The notes under the pieces: generated by a model
Database searches by the model: none
Seen by the model: the letters and a program-made list of their open reading frames with translations, nothing else
Told to the model about the DNA's origin: nothing
Made by a program: the position numbers and the translations under genes
Assembly (NCBI GenBank): GCA_903928955.1
Contig: CAIYTD010000298.1
Location: forward strand, 1 to 8,588
Reading direction: 5' to 3'
Origin: Oligoflexia bacterium
GTDB lineage: Bacteria; Bdellovibrionota; UBA1018
Length of the DNA: 8,588 nt
Shown: positions 1 through 6,567 of the stretch, one piece after another
Position numbering within the stretch: the stretch's first letter is position 1
How the letters are laid out: each line of letters opens with the position of its first letter

Positions 1-57
1 AAATAGAGTTAATTATTGTTGTTGCAGTCCAAACATGTTCATAAGAGAATTAATGAT

Positions 58-525
58 ATGTCTATTTCTTCAGTAAAATATATTTTTATATTATTATTTA
101 TATCAGAGTTGACAGGGATAAGGCTTGCAAGTGCGACCATGGGGGAGCTTGAAGAATCTGTTGAAAGTGATCGAAAAAATATAACAGCAATTCGAAATTT
201 ATCAATTCACAGGCGAAATTATAATGTTCATGAAATATCTAACAGTCGGCTAACGGTACGAGAATATGCCTCTAATGGCGTAGTCTTTGGTGTCAGTTGG
301 CAAGGAATTCAACATCCAGACTTGAGTCAGCTTCTTGGAAAGTATTTTCAAGAGTATCAAGAGAGTTCTCAGGCCGCGATAAAAATAGGGGGAGCTCGGT
401 CCTATGGATTGATTCAGGGTCAGAAAATTGTAGTGGAGAAATTTGGGCATATGCGATGGCTACAAGGAAGGGCATACGTACGAACTTTAATGCCTCATGG
501 AGTTAGCTCTAGTGAACTTTATTAA
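58..525 (+). CDS. DUF2844-family exported protein
   Basis: A 155-residue protein of unknown function. I chose the ATG at 58 because a typical signal peptide follows at once: lysine at residue 7, a hydrophobic core at about 8-16, and a likely signal peptidase I site after Ala-Ser-Ala (residues 24-26). A purine-rich stretch (AAGAGA, 43-48) lies about 9 bases upstream. The TTG at 16 would put 14 extra, partly charged residues in front. The mature part has a charged region (about 30-65) and then a block I recognise from memory as DUF2844: REYASNGVVFGVSWQG (69-83), a PDLSQLLGKYF segment (88-97), and GHMRWLQGRAYV (130-141). The gene overlaps the DUF3443 gene; in my recollection of Burkholderia-type genomes these families are also neighbours, so they probably act together in the periplasm or at the envelope. 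The molecular role is unknown. Family call fairly sure, by pattern recall only. Confidence 0.8.
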   Translation: MSISSVKYIFILLFISELTGIRLASATMGELEESVESDRKNITAIRNLSIHRRNYNVHEISNSRLTVREYASNGVVFGVSWQGIQHPDLSQLLGKYFQEYQESSQAAIKIGGARSYGLIQGQKIVVEKFGHMRWLQGRAYVRTLMPHGVSSSELY

Positions 526-1807
526 AATATTATTATTTATTTTCATGGTTTATTTGTGTGCTTGTGGCTCTGCGATTCCTGCCAAGACCTCTTGTACGGC
601 TGCTTCCTTTTCAGCCACTTCGATGCCCAACGTGGGCATAGCAGGAAGTTCTGCCAATGTGATGCCTGTTACTGTAAATGGCGCTCTTTGCGGTAGCTCC
701 TCTGCTCAATACGCTAATAAGCCTTGTACAAGCGTGACGGTATGCTCGCCTAATAATCCTGAAAGCTGTCAAACGATCAATAATATTCTTTTAGATACGG
801 GGAGTTCAGGACTAAGACTATTTTCGAGTGTATTGAATGTTTCATTAACTCCTATTACGAGTGGTTCTGAAAACCTTGCCGAATGTGTGCAATTTGGCGA
901 TGGAAGCAGCGAATGGGGCCAGGTCGAATATGCTTATATTCAACTCGGCAACGAACCTGCTGTTCATCAGCCTATTCTGGTGATTAATTCGAGCTACGCA
1001 ACTCCACCTGCTTTATGCTCATCGTCTCAAAGCATACCGGATACAGGGCCTCAACAAGCAGGATTTAATGGAATATTGGGTGTAGGAGGTTTTGCGCAGG
1101 ACTGTGGATCAGTATGTGTGAGGACTGCGAACAATGGCCAGTATTATTCGTGCAATGGAACAAATTGCTCCTGTGGAGCTACTGTTGCTCTTGCAGCGCA
1201 GATTCAAAATCCAGTGAGTTTGCTGCCATCCGATAATAATGGTGTCCTGCTGGCATTACCTGCTGTGAATTCTTTGAGTGGGGTCACTTCTTTGAGCGGA
1301 AATCTTTATTTGGGCATAGGTACTCAGTCCAATAATACTCCGTCTGGTGTAACTACCTACCTTGCGAATGCATCAGGAAATATAGCTACCGTATTTAGCG
1401 CTTTTAGTTCGAGTGCCATGCCAAGCTTTATTGATAGTGGATCCAGCGAATACTTTCTTCCTTCTCCTATTGGGGGGCAGCTTCCGGATTGTAGCGTAAG
1501 TTATGGAGCAGGTTGGCAGGGTTCGGATTGTCCATCTACAGTTCAATCTTTTACAGCTGTGAATTCGGGGGTGATTGGATCGAGCAGCGGAATAGTTTCC
1601 TTTCAAATTGGAAATGCTTATACCTTGTTGAATTCTTCTAATAGTGTTTTTAATGATATTGCTAGCAATATCAGTGTCACTACTCTTTCTGGGTCTGGTA
1701 TTAATTATTTTGATTGGGGTTTGCCTTTTTTCTTTGGAAAAAACGTATACGTAGGTTTTGAAGGGGCTACTTCGAGTTTAGGCTCTGGAATGTATTGGGC
1801 ATATTAA
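497..1807 (+). CDS. DUF3443-family probable lipoprotein with pepsin-like motifs
   Basis: A 436-residue exported protein whose overall pattern I recognise as DUF3443. The N-terminus has a lysine, a hydrophobic core and a probable lipobox Leu-Cys-Ala-Cys with the lipidated cysteine at residue 23 (Cys at -2 is unusual). The start is uncertain: the ATG at 497 lacks a clear ribosome site, whereas the GTG at 512 has GGAG (499-502) nine bases upstream and still leaves a full signal peptide, giving 431 residues. The protein is rich in Ser, Gly, Asn and Cys. It has two aspartic-protease-like motifs, LLDTGSSGL (98-106, Asp100) and FIDSGSSEYF (311-320, Asp313). It also has a flap-like FGDGSSEWG (133-141), FNGILGVG (190-197), and a C-terminal GLPFFFGKNVYVGFE (408-422), all placed as in pepsin-type enzymes. 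It overlaps the DUF2844 gene, so coupled translation is likely. Family call is good; protease activity is inference. Confidence 0.82.
   Translation: MELALVNFIKILLFIFMVYLCACGSAIPAKTSCTAASFSATSMPNVGIAGSSANVMPVTVNGALCGSSSAQYANKPCTSVTVCSPNNPESCQTINNILLDTGSSGLRLFSSVLNVSLTPITSGSENLAECVQFGDGSSEWGQVEYAYIQLGNEPAVHQPILVINSSYATPPALCSSSQSIPDTGPQQAGFNGILGVGGFAQDCGSVCVRTANNGQYYSCNGTNCSCGATVALAAQIQNPVSLLPSDNNGVLLALPAVNSLSGVTSLSGNLYLGIGTQSNNTPSGVTTYLANASGNIATVFSAFSSSAMPSFIDSGSSEYFLPSPIGGQLPDCSVSYGAGWQGSDCPSTVQSFTAVNSGVIGSSSGIVSFQIGNAYTLLNSSNSVFNDIASNISVTTLSGSGINYFDWGLPFFFGKNVYVGFEGATSSLGSGMYWAY
499..514 (+). promoter_or_regulatory. Ribosome binding site and GTG deciding the DUF3443 start
   Basis: GGAG at 499-502 is nine bases upstream of an in-frame GTG at 512, inside the end of the DUF2844 gene. 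The ATG at 497 has no comparable site. If GTG 512 is used, the overlap with DUF2844 falls from 29 to 14 bases and the lipoprotein begins Met-Asn-Phe-Ile-Lys, a more typical signal-peptide start. Confidence 0.45.
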
Positions 1808-1871
1808 CGTTTTATCTTCTCTGCTAATTTATTGCATTTACTTTAATTTTAATGTTACCTGAAGCATTAAA

Positions 1872-2987
1872 ATGAACGAGTTAAAATTCATAGATGAATA
1901 CAGAGACTCTCAATTAGCAAAGAAATATTTAGACAAGATTTTTCAAATTACGACACGGCCTTGGAAAATTATGGAGGCGTGCGGTGGCCAGACTCATACC
2001 ATTGTTAAATATGGAATTGATCAACTTCTTCCAGCTTTTATTACTTTAGTTCACGGACCAGGTTGTCCCGTTTGCGTCACGCCTGTTTCGAAGATTGATG
2101 CAGCCATTGAGCTTGTTTTACGATTCAAAGTAATCCTTTGTTCTTTTGGAGATATGCTTCGCGTACCAGGTACATCAATGGACCTCTTGAGAGTGAAAGC
2201 TCAAGGAGGGGATGTTCGAGTGGTTTATTCTCCTTTAGATGCGATTCGAGTGGCAAAAGAGAATCCTACTCGTGAGGTGGTTTTTTTTGCTATTGGTTTT
2301 GAAACAACCGCTCCTGCAAATGCGATGGTAGCAGATCTGGCGAAAAAGCAAGGAATTCAGAATTTTTCTCTGCTCGTTGCCCAGGTTCTTGTGCCGCCTG
2401 CACTCGCGGCAATACTGTCATCCACTGCAAGTAAAATAGATGCATTTCTTGCTCCCGGTCATGTTTGTACTGTCGTGGGTTATGAAGAGTATGAGGCTCT
2501 CGTACAAAAATATAAAATCCCGATTGTTGTTACAGGATTTGAACCCATAGATATCCTACAAGGAATTATTATGTGTATTGATCAACTCGAGAATGGGAAA
2601 TTAAAAATTGAAAATCAATATACTCGTTCTGTCAAAAAGGAAGGGAATCTTATTGCAAAGAAAAAAATTTTCGAGATTTTTGATGTGACTCATCAAACGT
2701 GGAGAGGTCTTGGAAATATCGAATGGAGTGGATTGAAGTTATCAGAAAATTATCGTGATTTAGATTCCGAATTTCGTTTTCATTTATCCAGTCGATTTCC
2801 ACAATCTGAGAATGAAAATTCGGACTGTATCAGTGGATTGATTCTACAAGGGGTTAAGAAACCATTGGAGTGTCAACAGTTTGGAAAGAGATGCCATCCG
2901 GATCACCCTTTAGGAGCAACTATGGTTTCCTCAGAAGGTGCTTGCGCAGCTTATTTTCGATATCGAGGGCTGTTCCGTCATGAATAG
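1872..2987 (+). CDS. hypD: Hydrogenase maturation factor HypD
   Basis: A full-length HypD (371 residues, usual for the family). HypD carries a 4Fe-4S cluster and, in complex with HypC, is the scaffold on which the Fe(CN)2CO centre of [NiFe] hydrogenase is built, receiving cyanide from HypE. Visible signatures are MEACGGQTHT (34-43, Cys37), HGPGCPVCVTP (61-71, Cys65 and Cys68), FGDMLRVPGT (92-101), IGFETTAPANA (141-151), APGHVCTVVGYEEYEAL (194-210) and VTGFEPIDILQGI (220-232). The C-terminal cluster-binding cysteines are at 319, 334, 341 and 358. Cys37/65/68 correspond to the family's conserved redox-active cysteines. The ATG at 1872 gives the expected N-terminus, but its ribosome site is weak. 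The gene follows DUF3443 by 64 bases with no clear terminator or promoter, and its stop overlaps hypE. hypC, which often precedes hypD, is absent here. Confidence 0.97.
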   Translation: MNELKFIDEYRDSQLAKKYLDKIFQITTRPWKIMEACGGQTHTIVKYGIDQLLPAFITLVHGPGCPVCVTPVSKIDAAIELVLRFKVILCSFGDMLRVPGTSMDLLRVKAQGGDVRVVYSPLDAIRVAKENPTREVVFFAIGFETTAPANAMVADLAKKQGIQNFSLLVAQVLVPPALAAILSSTASKIDAFLAPGHVCTVVGYEEYEALVQKYKIPIVVTGFEPIDILQGIIMCIDQLENGKLKIENQYTRSVKKEGNLIAKKKIFEIFDVTHQTWRGLGNIEWSGLKLSENYRDLDSEFRFHLSSRFPQSENENSDCISGLILQGVKKPLECQQFGKRCHPDHPLGATMVSSEGACAAYFRYRGLFRHE

Positions 2988-4035
2988 TTCAGGAGAAGGG
3001 AGTTGTGGATTGCCGTTCGTGTCATCTCCGAGTGTTCTATTAGGGCATGGAGGAGGGGGTAGGTTGACGCAGCAGTTGATTCAGGAAGTTTTTAGAAAAC
3101 AATTTACGAGTACTTTTTTGAAGAATGAGCATGACTCTGCAGTTGTTCCAGTCGAAAAGGGATTGATCGCTTTCACGACAGATACTTATGTTGTTCGTCC
3201 TATTTTTTTTCCGGGTGGGGATATTGGAAAATTAGCTATTTATGGAACTGTAAATGATTTGGCTATGGCTGGGGCACGACCTCATTATATCAGCTTGGGA
3301 ATGATTTTGGAGGAAGGCTTCTCATTAGAGTTTTTGCAAAAGATTACTCAATCCATTCAATTGGCAGCTTTGAAGTGCGAAGTGGAAATTGTCACGGGCG
3401 ACACAAAGGTGGTGGAAAGAGGGAAAGGAGATGGAATATTTATCAACACTTCGGGGTTAGGATCGATTTCGCATCACTTAGATATTCAGCCTTCTCGTTT
3501 ACAGAAGGGAGATGCCATTTTGGTGAGCGGTGATTTGGGTCGTCATGGAATAGCGATTATGGCTGCCCGTGAGGGATTAGAGTTTGAAACCGCTTTGGAG
3601 AGTGACTGTGCTCCTCTTTCTTTTATGGTGATGGACTTGATTGAATCTGGAATCGAACTGCATTGTTTAAGAGATTTGACTCGTGGAGGGTTGGCGTCTG
3701 CTTTGAATGAGATTGCTTCAACCGCTCATTGTGAAATAGAAGTCGTGGAAGAACAAATTCCAGTGCATATTCTCGTGCAGGGTGCTTGCGAAATATTAGG
3801 CTTAGATCCGCTTTATGTAGCGAATGAAGGAAGAATGGTTGCCTTTGTACCTGAAATTCAGGCCCTTGAGGCTCTTGAGAGAATGAAGCGACACGCAGTG
3901 GGTTCAGGAGCAAGACTGATTGGAAGGGTTACTTCCGATCCGATCCATCCAGGGCGTGTATTGATTCGTAGTAGAATAGGTATACTGAGAGTTCTCGATC
4001 TTTTGAATGGTGAACAGCTGCCTCGTATTTGTTGA
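2980..4035 (+). CDS. hypE: Hydrogenase maturation factor HypE (carbamoyl dehydratase)
   Basis: HypE of 351 residues. It dehydrates, with ATP, the carbamoyl group that HypF places on its C-terminal cysteine, giving a thiocyanate whose cyanide passes to HypC-HypD. The C-terminus is the required Pro-Arg-Ile-Cys (348-351), with Cys351 last. The AIRS/PurM-type ATP-binding fold shows in GHGGGGRL (22-29), FTTDTYVV (65-72), NDLAMAGARP (92-101), TGDTKVVERG (139-148) and RDLTRGGLASALNE (231-244). I chose the ATG at 2980: it overlaps the hypD stop by 8 bases (ATGAATAG), has GAGGG (2964-2968) 11 bases upstream, and gives a normal length. The frame stays open upstream to a GTG at 2938, but that would sit deep inside hypD. 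Tight overlap implies co-transcription and coupled translation with hypD. All catalytic landmarks are intact, so the protein should be functional if HypF is encoded elsewhere. Confidence 0.97.
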   Translation: MNSSGEGSCGLPFVSSPSVLLGHGGGGRLTQQLIQEVFRKQFTSTFLKNEHDSAVVPVEKGLIAFTTDTYVVRPIFFPGGDIGKLAIYGTVNDLAMAGARPHYISLGMILEEGFSLEFLQKITQSIQLAALKCEVEIVTGDTKVVERGKGDGIFINTSGLGSISHHLDIQPSRLQKGDAILVSGDLGRHGIAIMAAREGLEFETALESDCAPLSFMVMDLIESGIELHCLRDLTRGGLASALNEIASTAHCEIEVVEEQIPVHILVQGACEILGLDPLYVANEGRMVAFVPEIQALEALERMKRHAVGSGARLIGRVTSDPIHPGRVLIRSRIGILRVLDLLNGEQLPRIC

Positions 4036-4056
4036 CGAACGGTACAGCCTTTAATA

Positions 4057-4074
4057 TTTCTTTAACCAAAGAAA
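4057..4074. repeat. AT-rich hairpin after hypE
   Basis: TTTCTTT (4057-4063) and AAAGAAA (4068-4074) form a perfect 7-base stem with a 4-base AACC loop, 21 bases after the hypE stop. The stem is AT-rich and no T-run follows on the plus strand, so it is at best a weak part of the hypDE transcript end. Confidence 0.4.
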
Positions 4075-4076
4075 AA

Positions 4077-4106
4077 TTTCAAATAAATCATTGATTTACT
4101 TTGAAA
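4077..4106. repeat. Long near-perfect palindrome between hypE and maeB
   Basis: TTTCAAATAAATCA (4077-4090) is mirrored by TGATTTACTTTGAAA (4092-4106). The two arms match along their whole length except for one bulged C at 4099, giving about 13 pairs around a 3-base loop. A short T-tract (4115-4118) follows, so it could act as a terminator for hypDE. The near-symmetry and the place just upstream of the maeB promoter would equally suit a protein-binding operator. I cannot choose between them from sequence. Confidence 0.5.
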
Positions 4107-4133
4107 CTAAAGTCTTTTGTTGTCAGTAATTTT

Positions 4134-4163
4134 TTGGCAAAGTGTGGTATTAATGTCTAAAAT
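4134..4163 (+). promoter_or_regulatory. Candidate sigma70-type promoter for maeB
   Basis: TTGGCA (4134-4139) and TAAAAT (4158-4163) each match the consensus at five of six bases and are 18 bases apart. The expected start near 4170 would leave a leader of about 70 bases before the maeB ATG, which has GGAGAG (4225-4230) nine bases upstream. A perfect TATAAT at 4218-4223 also exists, but it has no good -35 and would start transcription at the ribosome site, so I favour the upstream pair. Confidence 0.45.
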
Positions 4164-4239
4164 ATTGTAGTGTTTTATTACAACAGAATCCCCATAATCT
4201 TTTACTGTTTTTGTTGATATAATTGGAGAGTAGTAAATT

Positions 4240-6504
4240 ATGAATATCTACAAAGAATCCCTCGAATACCATTCTTCTGGAAGAAAAGGTAAAATTGAAG
4301 TCATTCCTTCTAAATCTGTTTCCTCGCAGTATGACCTCGATCTTGCTTATTCTTTGGGTGTAGCCGAGCCGTGTCGCAGGATTTTTGAAGATGAGGATCT
4401 TAGTTATGAATACACCTCCAAGGGAAATTTAGTTGCTGTTGTTTCGAATGGTACAGCTGTGCTCGGATTAGGAAATATTGGTCCTTATGCAGCCAAGCCT
4501 GTCATGGAAGGGAAAGCTATTTTATTTAAAAAATTTGCTGATATCGATGTTTTTGATATTGAGCTGAATGCGCCCAATCCTCAAGATGTGATTGATGTTT
4601 GTGTGATGCTTGAACCGACTTTTGGTGGGATTAATCTAGAGGATATTAAAGCACCTGAGTGTTTTATTATTGAAAATGAACTGAAAAAAAGGTTAAAAAT
4701 TCCTGTTTTTCACGACGATCAACATGGAACGGCGATTATTTGTGGAGCTGCATTTATCAATGCCTTGGAGATTGTAAATAAGAAAATTGAAAATGTTCGA
4801 TGTGTTTTTGTAGGGGGAGGTGCCGCTTGCATTTCTTCTGCAAGGATGTTTTTACAATTGGGTGTGAGGCCTGATCATTTATGGATGACCGATTTGGATG
4901 GCGTCATTTATGCTGGGCGAGAAGTAGGAATGAATTCTTATAAAAATGATTTTGCTCGAGTGACTCCTCATCGGACACTTGCCGAGGCCCTGGTAGGGGC
5001 AGATGTAGTAGTGGGGTTGTCAGCAAAAGGTGCGATTGGGTCAGAAATGATTCGAGCAATGGCAAGGGATCCCATCATTTTTGCGATGGCAAATCCCGAT
5101 CCTGAGATTTTACCTGAGGAAGTTTTGAAAGTGAGATCAGATGCAATCATGGCGACAGGGCGATCTGATTATCCCAATCAAGTGAATAATGTTTTATGTT
5201 TTCCCTTTCTATTTCGCGGGGCACTCGATGTGCGGGCTACGACGATCAATGAGGAAATGAAGCTCGCAGCTGTCCATGCAATTGCTGAACTCGCTAAACA
5301 AGGTATTCCAGAGAATGTATTGCGTGCTTATGGAGGGCAACAGTTTCATTTTGGACGGGATTATCTGATTCCCAAGCCGTTTGATCAACGTGCATTGCTC
5401 TGGGTGGCTCCAGCTGTTGCACGAGCTGCGATGGAAACAGGAGTTTCGAGAAAGCCCATTGATCTGAAAGAGTATCCAGAACAGTTAGAGAAAATTTTGG
5501 GCTCAAGCTATACTTTTATGAGGACTCTCAAAAGGCGATTTGAAGGTCAAAAAAAGCTGACTCGCTCCTATCGTTTTGTTTTTCCTGAAGGAGAAAATCT
5601 GTCCATTTTGAAAGCAGCTCATATCATCTCTGAAGAAGGAATAGGTGAGCCTATTTTATTAGGAGATGAGAAAATCATTCGAGATAAAATAAAAGAGTTG
5701 GAGCTCAGTCATTTAAAAAATGTGCACATTATTCAGCCCTCCATCAGTGAGAAACGGGAAGTTTATTCAGATCTTTTTTTTAAAAAAAGAGCACGAAAGG
5801 GAATCTCCCTAGTTCAGGCAAGACAATGCGCTCAGATGAGGCACTATTACGGACCCCTCATGGTGGAGTCGGGTGACGCAGACGCTGTGTTTTATGGAGT
5901 CTCACAGAGTTATCCGGATGCGATTCGGCCTGCAATTCATTCGATTGGGATTTGCCCGGGGTCTAAATTATTGGGTGTCTATTTGATGATTTTAAAAAAT
6001 AGGACGTTCTGGTTTGCAGATACTGCGGTCAATATTAATCCTACTGCTGAAGATCTTTTAAAGATTGCCACACAGACCTGTGAATTCGCATCCCCCTTCT
6101 TGAAAGAGACTCCTCGGATTGCGCTCCTTTCCTTTTCAAACTTCGGATCCAATCAGCACCCTCATTCTAAAAAAGTGAGAAAGGCTGTTGAACTGATTCA
6201 AGCCATGCATCCCGATTGGGTTGTAGATGGTGAAATGCAAGTAGATAGCGCTCTTCATCCTGAAATTTCAATGAATAGCTTTCCATTCAATCGGGTGCCA
6301 GGAGATGCAAATATACTTATTTTTCCTGATCTTCAATCCTCTCACATTGCTTATAAGCTTTTGGGGCAAATGGCAGAGGTTGAGATGATCGGGCCGATCT
6401 TATTGGGTATGCAAAAACCGACTTATATTCTCACTCAAAACTCCGGGGTGACTGAAATTGTCAATATGGCTATTTTAGCAGCCTTAGATATTCAGGGTCG
6501 ATGA
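4240..6504 (+). CDS. maeB: NADP-type malic enzyme with phosphotransacetylase-like domain (MaeB)
   Basis: A 754-residue two-domain malic enzyme of the usual MaeB length. It oxidatively decarboxylates malate to pyruvate with NAD(P), feeding pyruvate and reducing power from C4 acids. The malic domain (about 1-410) shows YEYTSKGNLVAVVSNGTAVL (56-75), GNIGPYAAKPVMEGKAILFK (78-97), EPTFGGINLEDIKAPE (125-140) and HDDQHGTA (158-165), which include the metal- and substrate-binding residues. The nucleotide-binding loop is VGGGAACISS (191-200). The C-terminal domain (about 425-754) resembles phosphotransacetylase: FVFPEGE (446-452), GDADAVFYG (545-553), FSNFGS (632-637) and DGEMQVDSAL (662-671). In studied MaeB proteins this domain is mainly a regulatory acyl-CoA-binding module rather than an active Pta. 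GGAGAG lies nine bases before the ATG. The gene stands alone, 204 bases after hypE. Cofactor preference cannot be fixed from sequence; MTDLDGVIY (216-224) lacks the basic residue I remember in many relatives. Confidence 0.96.
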   Translation: MNIYKESLEYHSSGRKGKIEVIPSKSVSSQYDLDLAYSLGVAEPCRRIFEDEDLSYEYTSKGNLVAVVSNGTAVLGLGNIGPYAAKPVMEGKAILFKKFADIDVFDIELNAPNPQDVIDVCVMLEPTFGGINLEDIKAPECFIIENELKKRLKIPVFHDDQHGTAIICGAAFINALEIVNKKIENVRCVFVGGGAACISSARMFLQLGVRPDHLWMTDLDGVIYAGREVGMNSYKNDFARVTPHRTLAEALVGADVVVGLSAKGAIGSEMIRAMARDPIIFAMANPDPEILPEEVLKVRSDAIMATGRSDYPNQVNNVLCFPFLFRGALDVRATTINEEMKLAAVHAIAELAKQGIPENVLRAYGGQQFHFGRDYLIPKPFDQRALLWVAPAVARAAMETGVSRKPIDLKEYPEQLEKILGSSYTFMRTLKRRFEGQKKLTRSYRFVFPEGENLSILKAAHIISEEGIGEPILLGDEKIIRDKIKELELSHLKNVHIIQPSISEKREVYSDLFFKKRARKGISLVQARQCAQMRHYYGPLMVESGDADAVFYGVSQSYPDAIRPAIHSIGICPGSKLLGVYLMILKNRTFWFADTAVNINPTAEDLLKIATQTCEFASPFLKETPRIALLSFSNFGSNQHPHSKKVRKAVELIQAMHPDWVVDGEMQVDSALHPEISMNSFPFNRVPGDANILIFPDLQSSHIAYKLLGQMAEVEMIGPILLGMQKPTYILTQNSGVTEIVNMAILAALDIQGR

Positions 6505-6523
6505 TCTGATAGTATTTTAAATA

Positions 6524-6543
6524 TAAATAATTGATATTATTTA
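6524..6543. repeat. AT-only hairpin after maeB
   Basis: TAAATAA (6524-6530) and TTATTTA (6537-6543) pair perfectly around a TTGATA loop, 19 bases after the maeB stop. With no GC pairs and no T-run it is a poor terminator by sequence. It overlaps the candidate -35 element of the next gene. Confidence 0.25.
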
Positions 6544-6559
6544 AAGTAGGTAGGATAAT
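6531..6559 (+). promoter_or_regulatory. Candidate promoter immediately before the lectin-like gene
   Basis: TTGATA (6531-6536) and GATAAT (6554-6559) are separated by exactly 17 bases, and each matches the sigma70 consensus at five of six bases. The predicted start (about 6566) is only two bases before the ATG at 6568, which would make the mRNA almost leaderless. The only Shine-Dalgarno-like sequence (AGGTAGGA, about 6548-6555) overlaps the -10, so either the promoter or the ribosome site is real, but not both on the same transcript. Confidence 0.4.
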
Positions 6560-6567
6560 CAATAATT

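Noticed and set aside
16..57. TTG start at 16 for the DUF2844 gene
   Set aside because: It would place charged residues before the signal peptide; ATG 58 gives a normal signal sequence and has a purine-rich site upstream.
1808..1871. Promoter for hypD (TTGCAT at 1832)
   Set aside because: No -10 hexamer at acceptable spacing; hypD may be read from upstream.
2938..2979. GTG start at 2938 for hypE
   Set aside because: It would lie 50 bases inside hypD and add 14 residues foreign to HypE; ATG 2980 overlaps the hypD stop neatly and has a ribosome site.
4092..4106. FNR/CRP-like site in TTGATTTACTTTGAA
   Set aside because: Only one half-site matches TTGAT-N4-ATCAA; the symmetry belongs to the larger palindrome instead.
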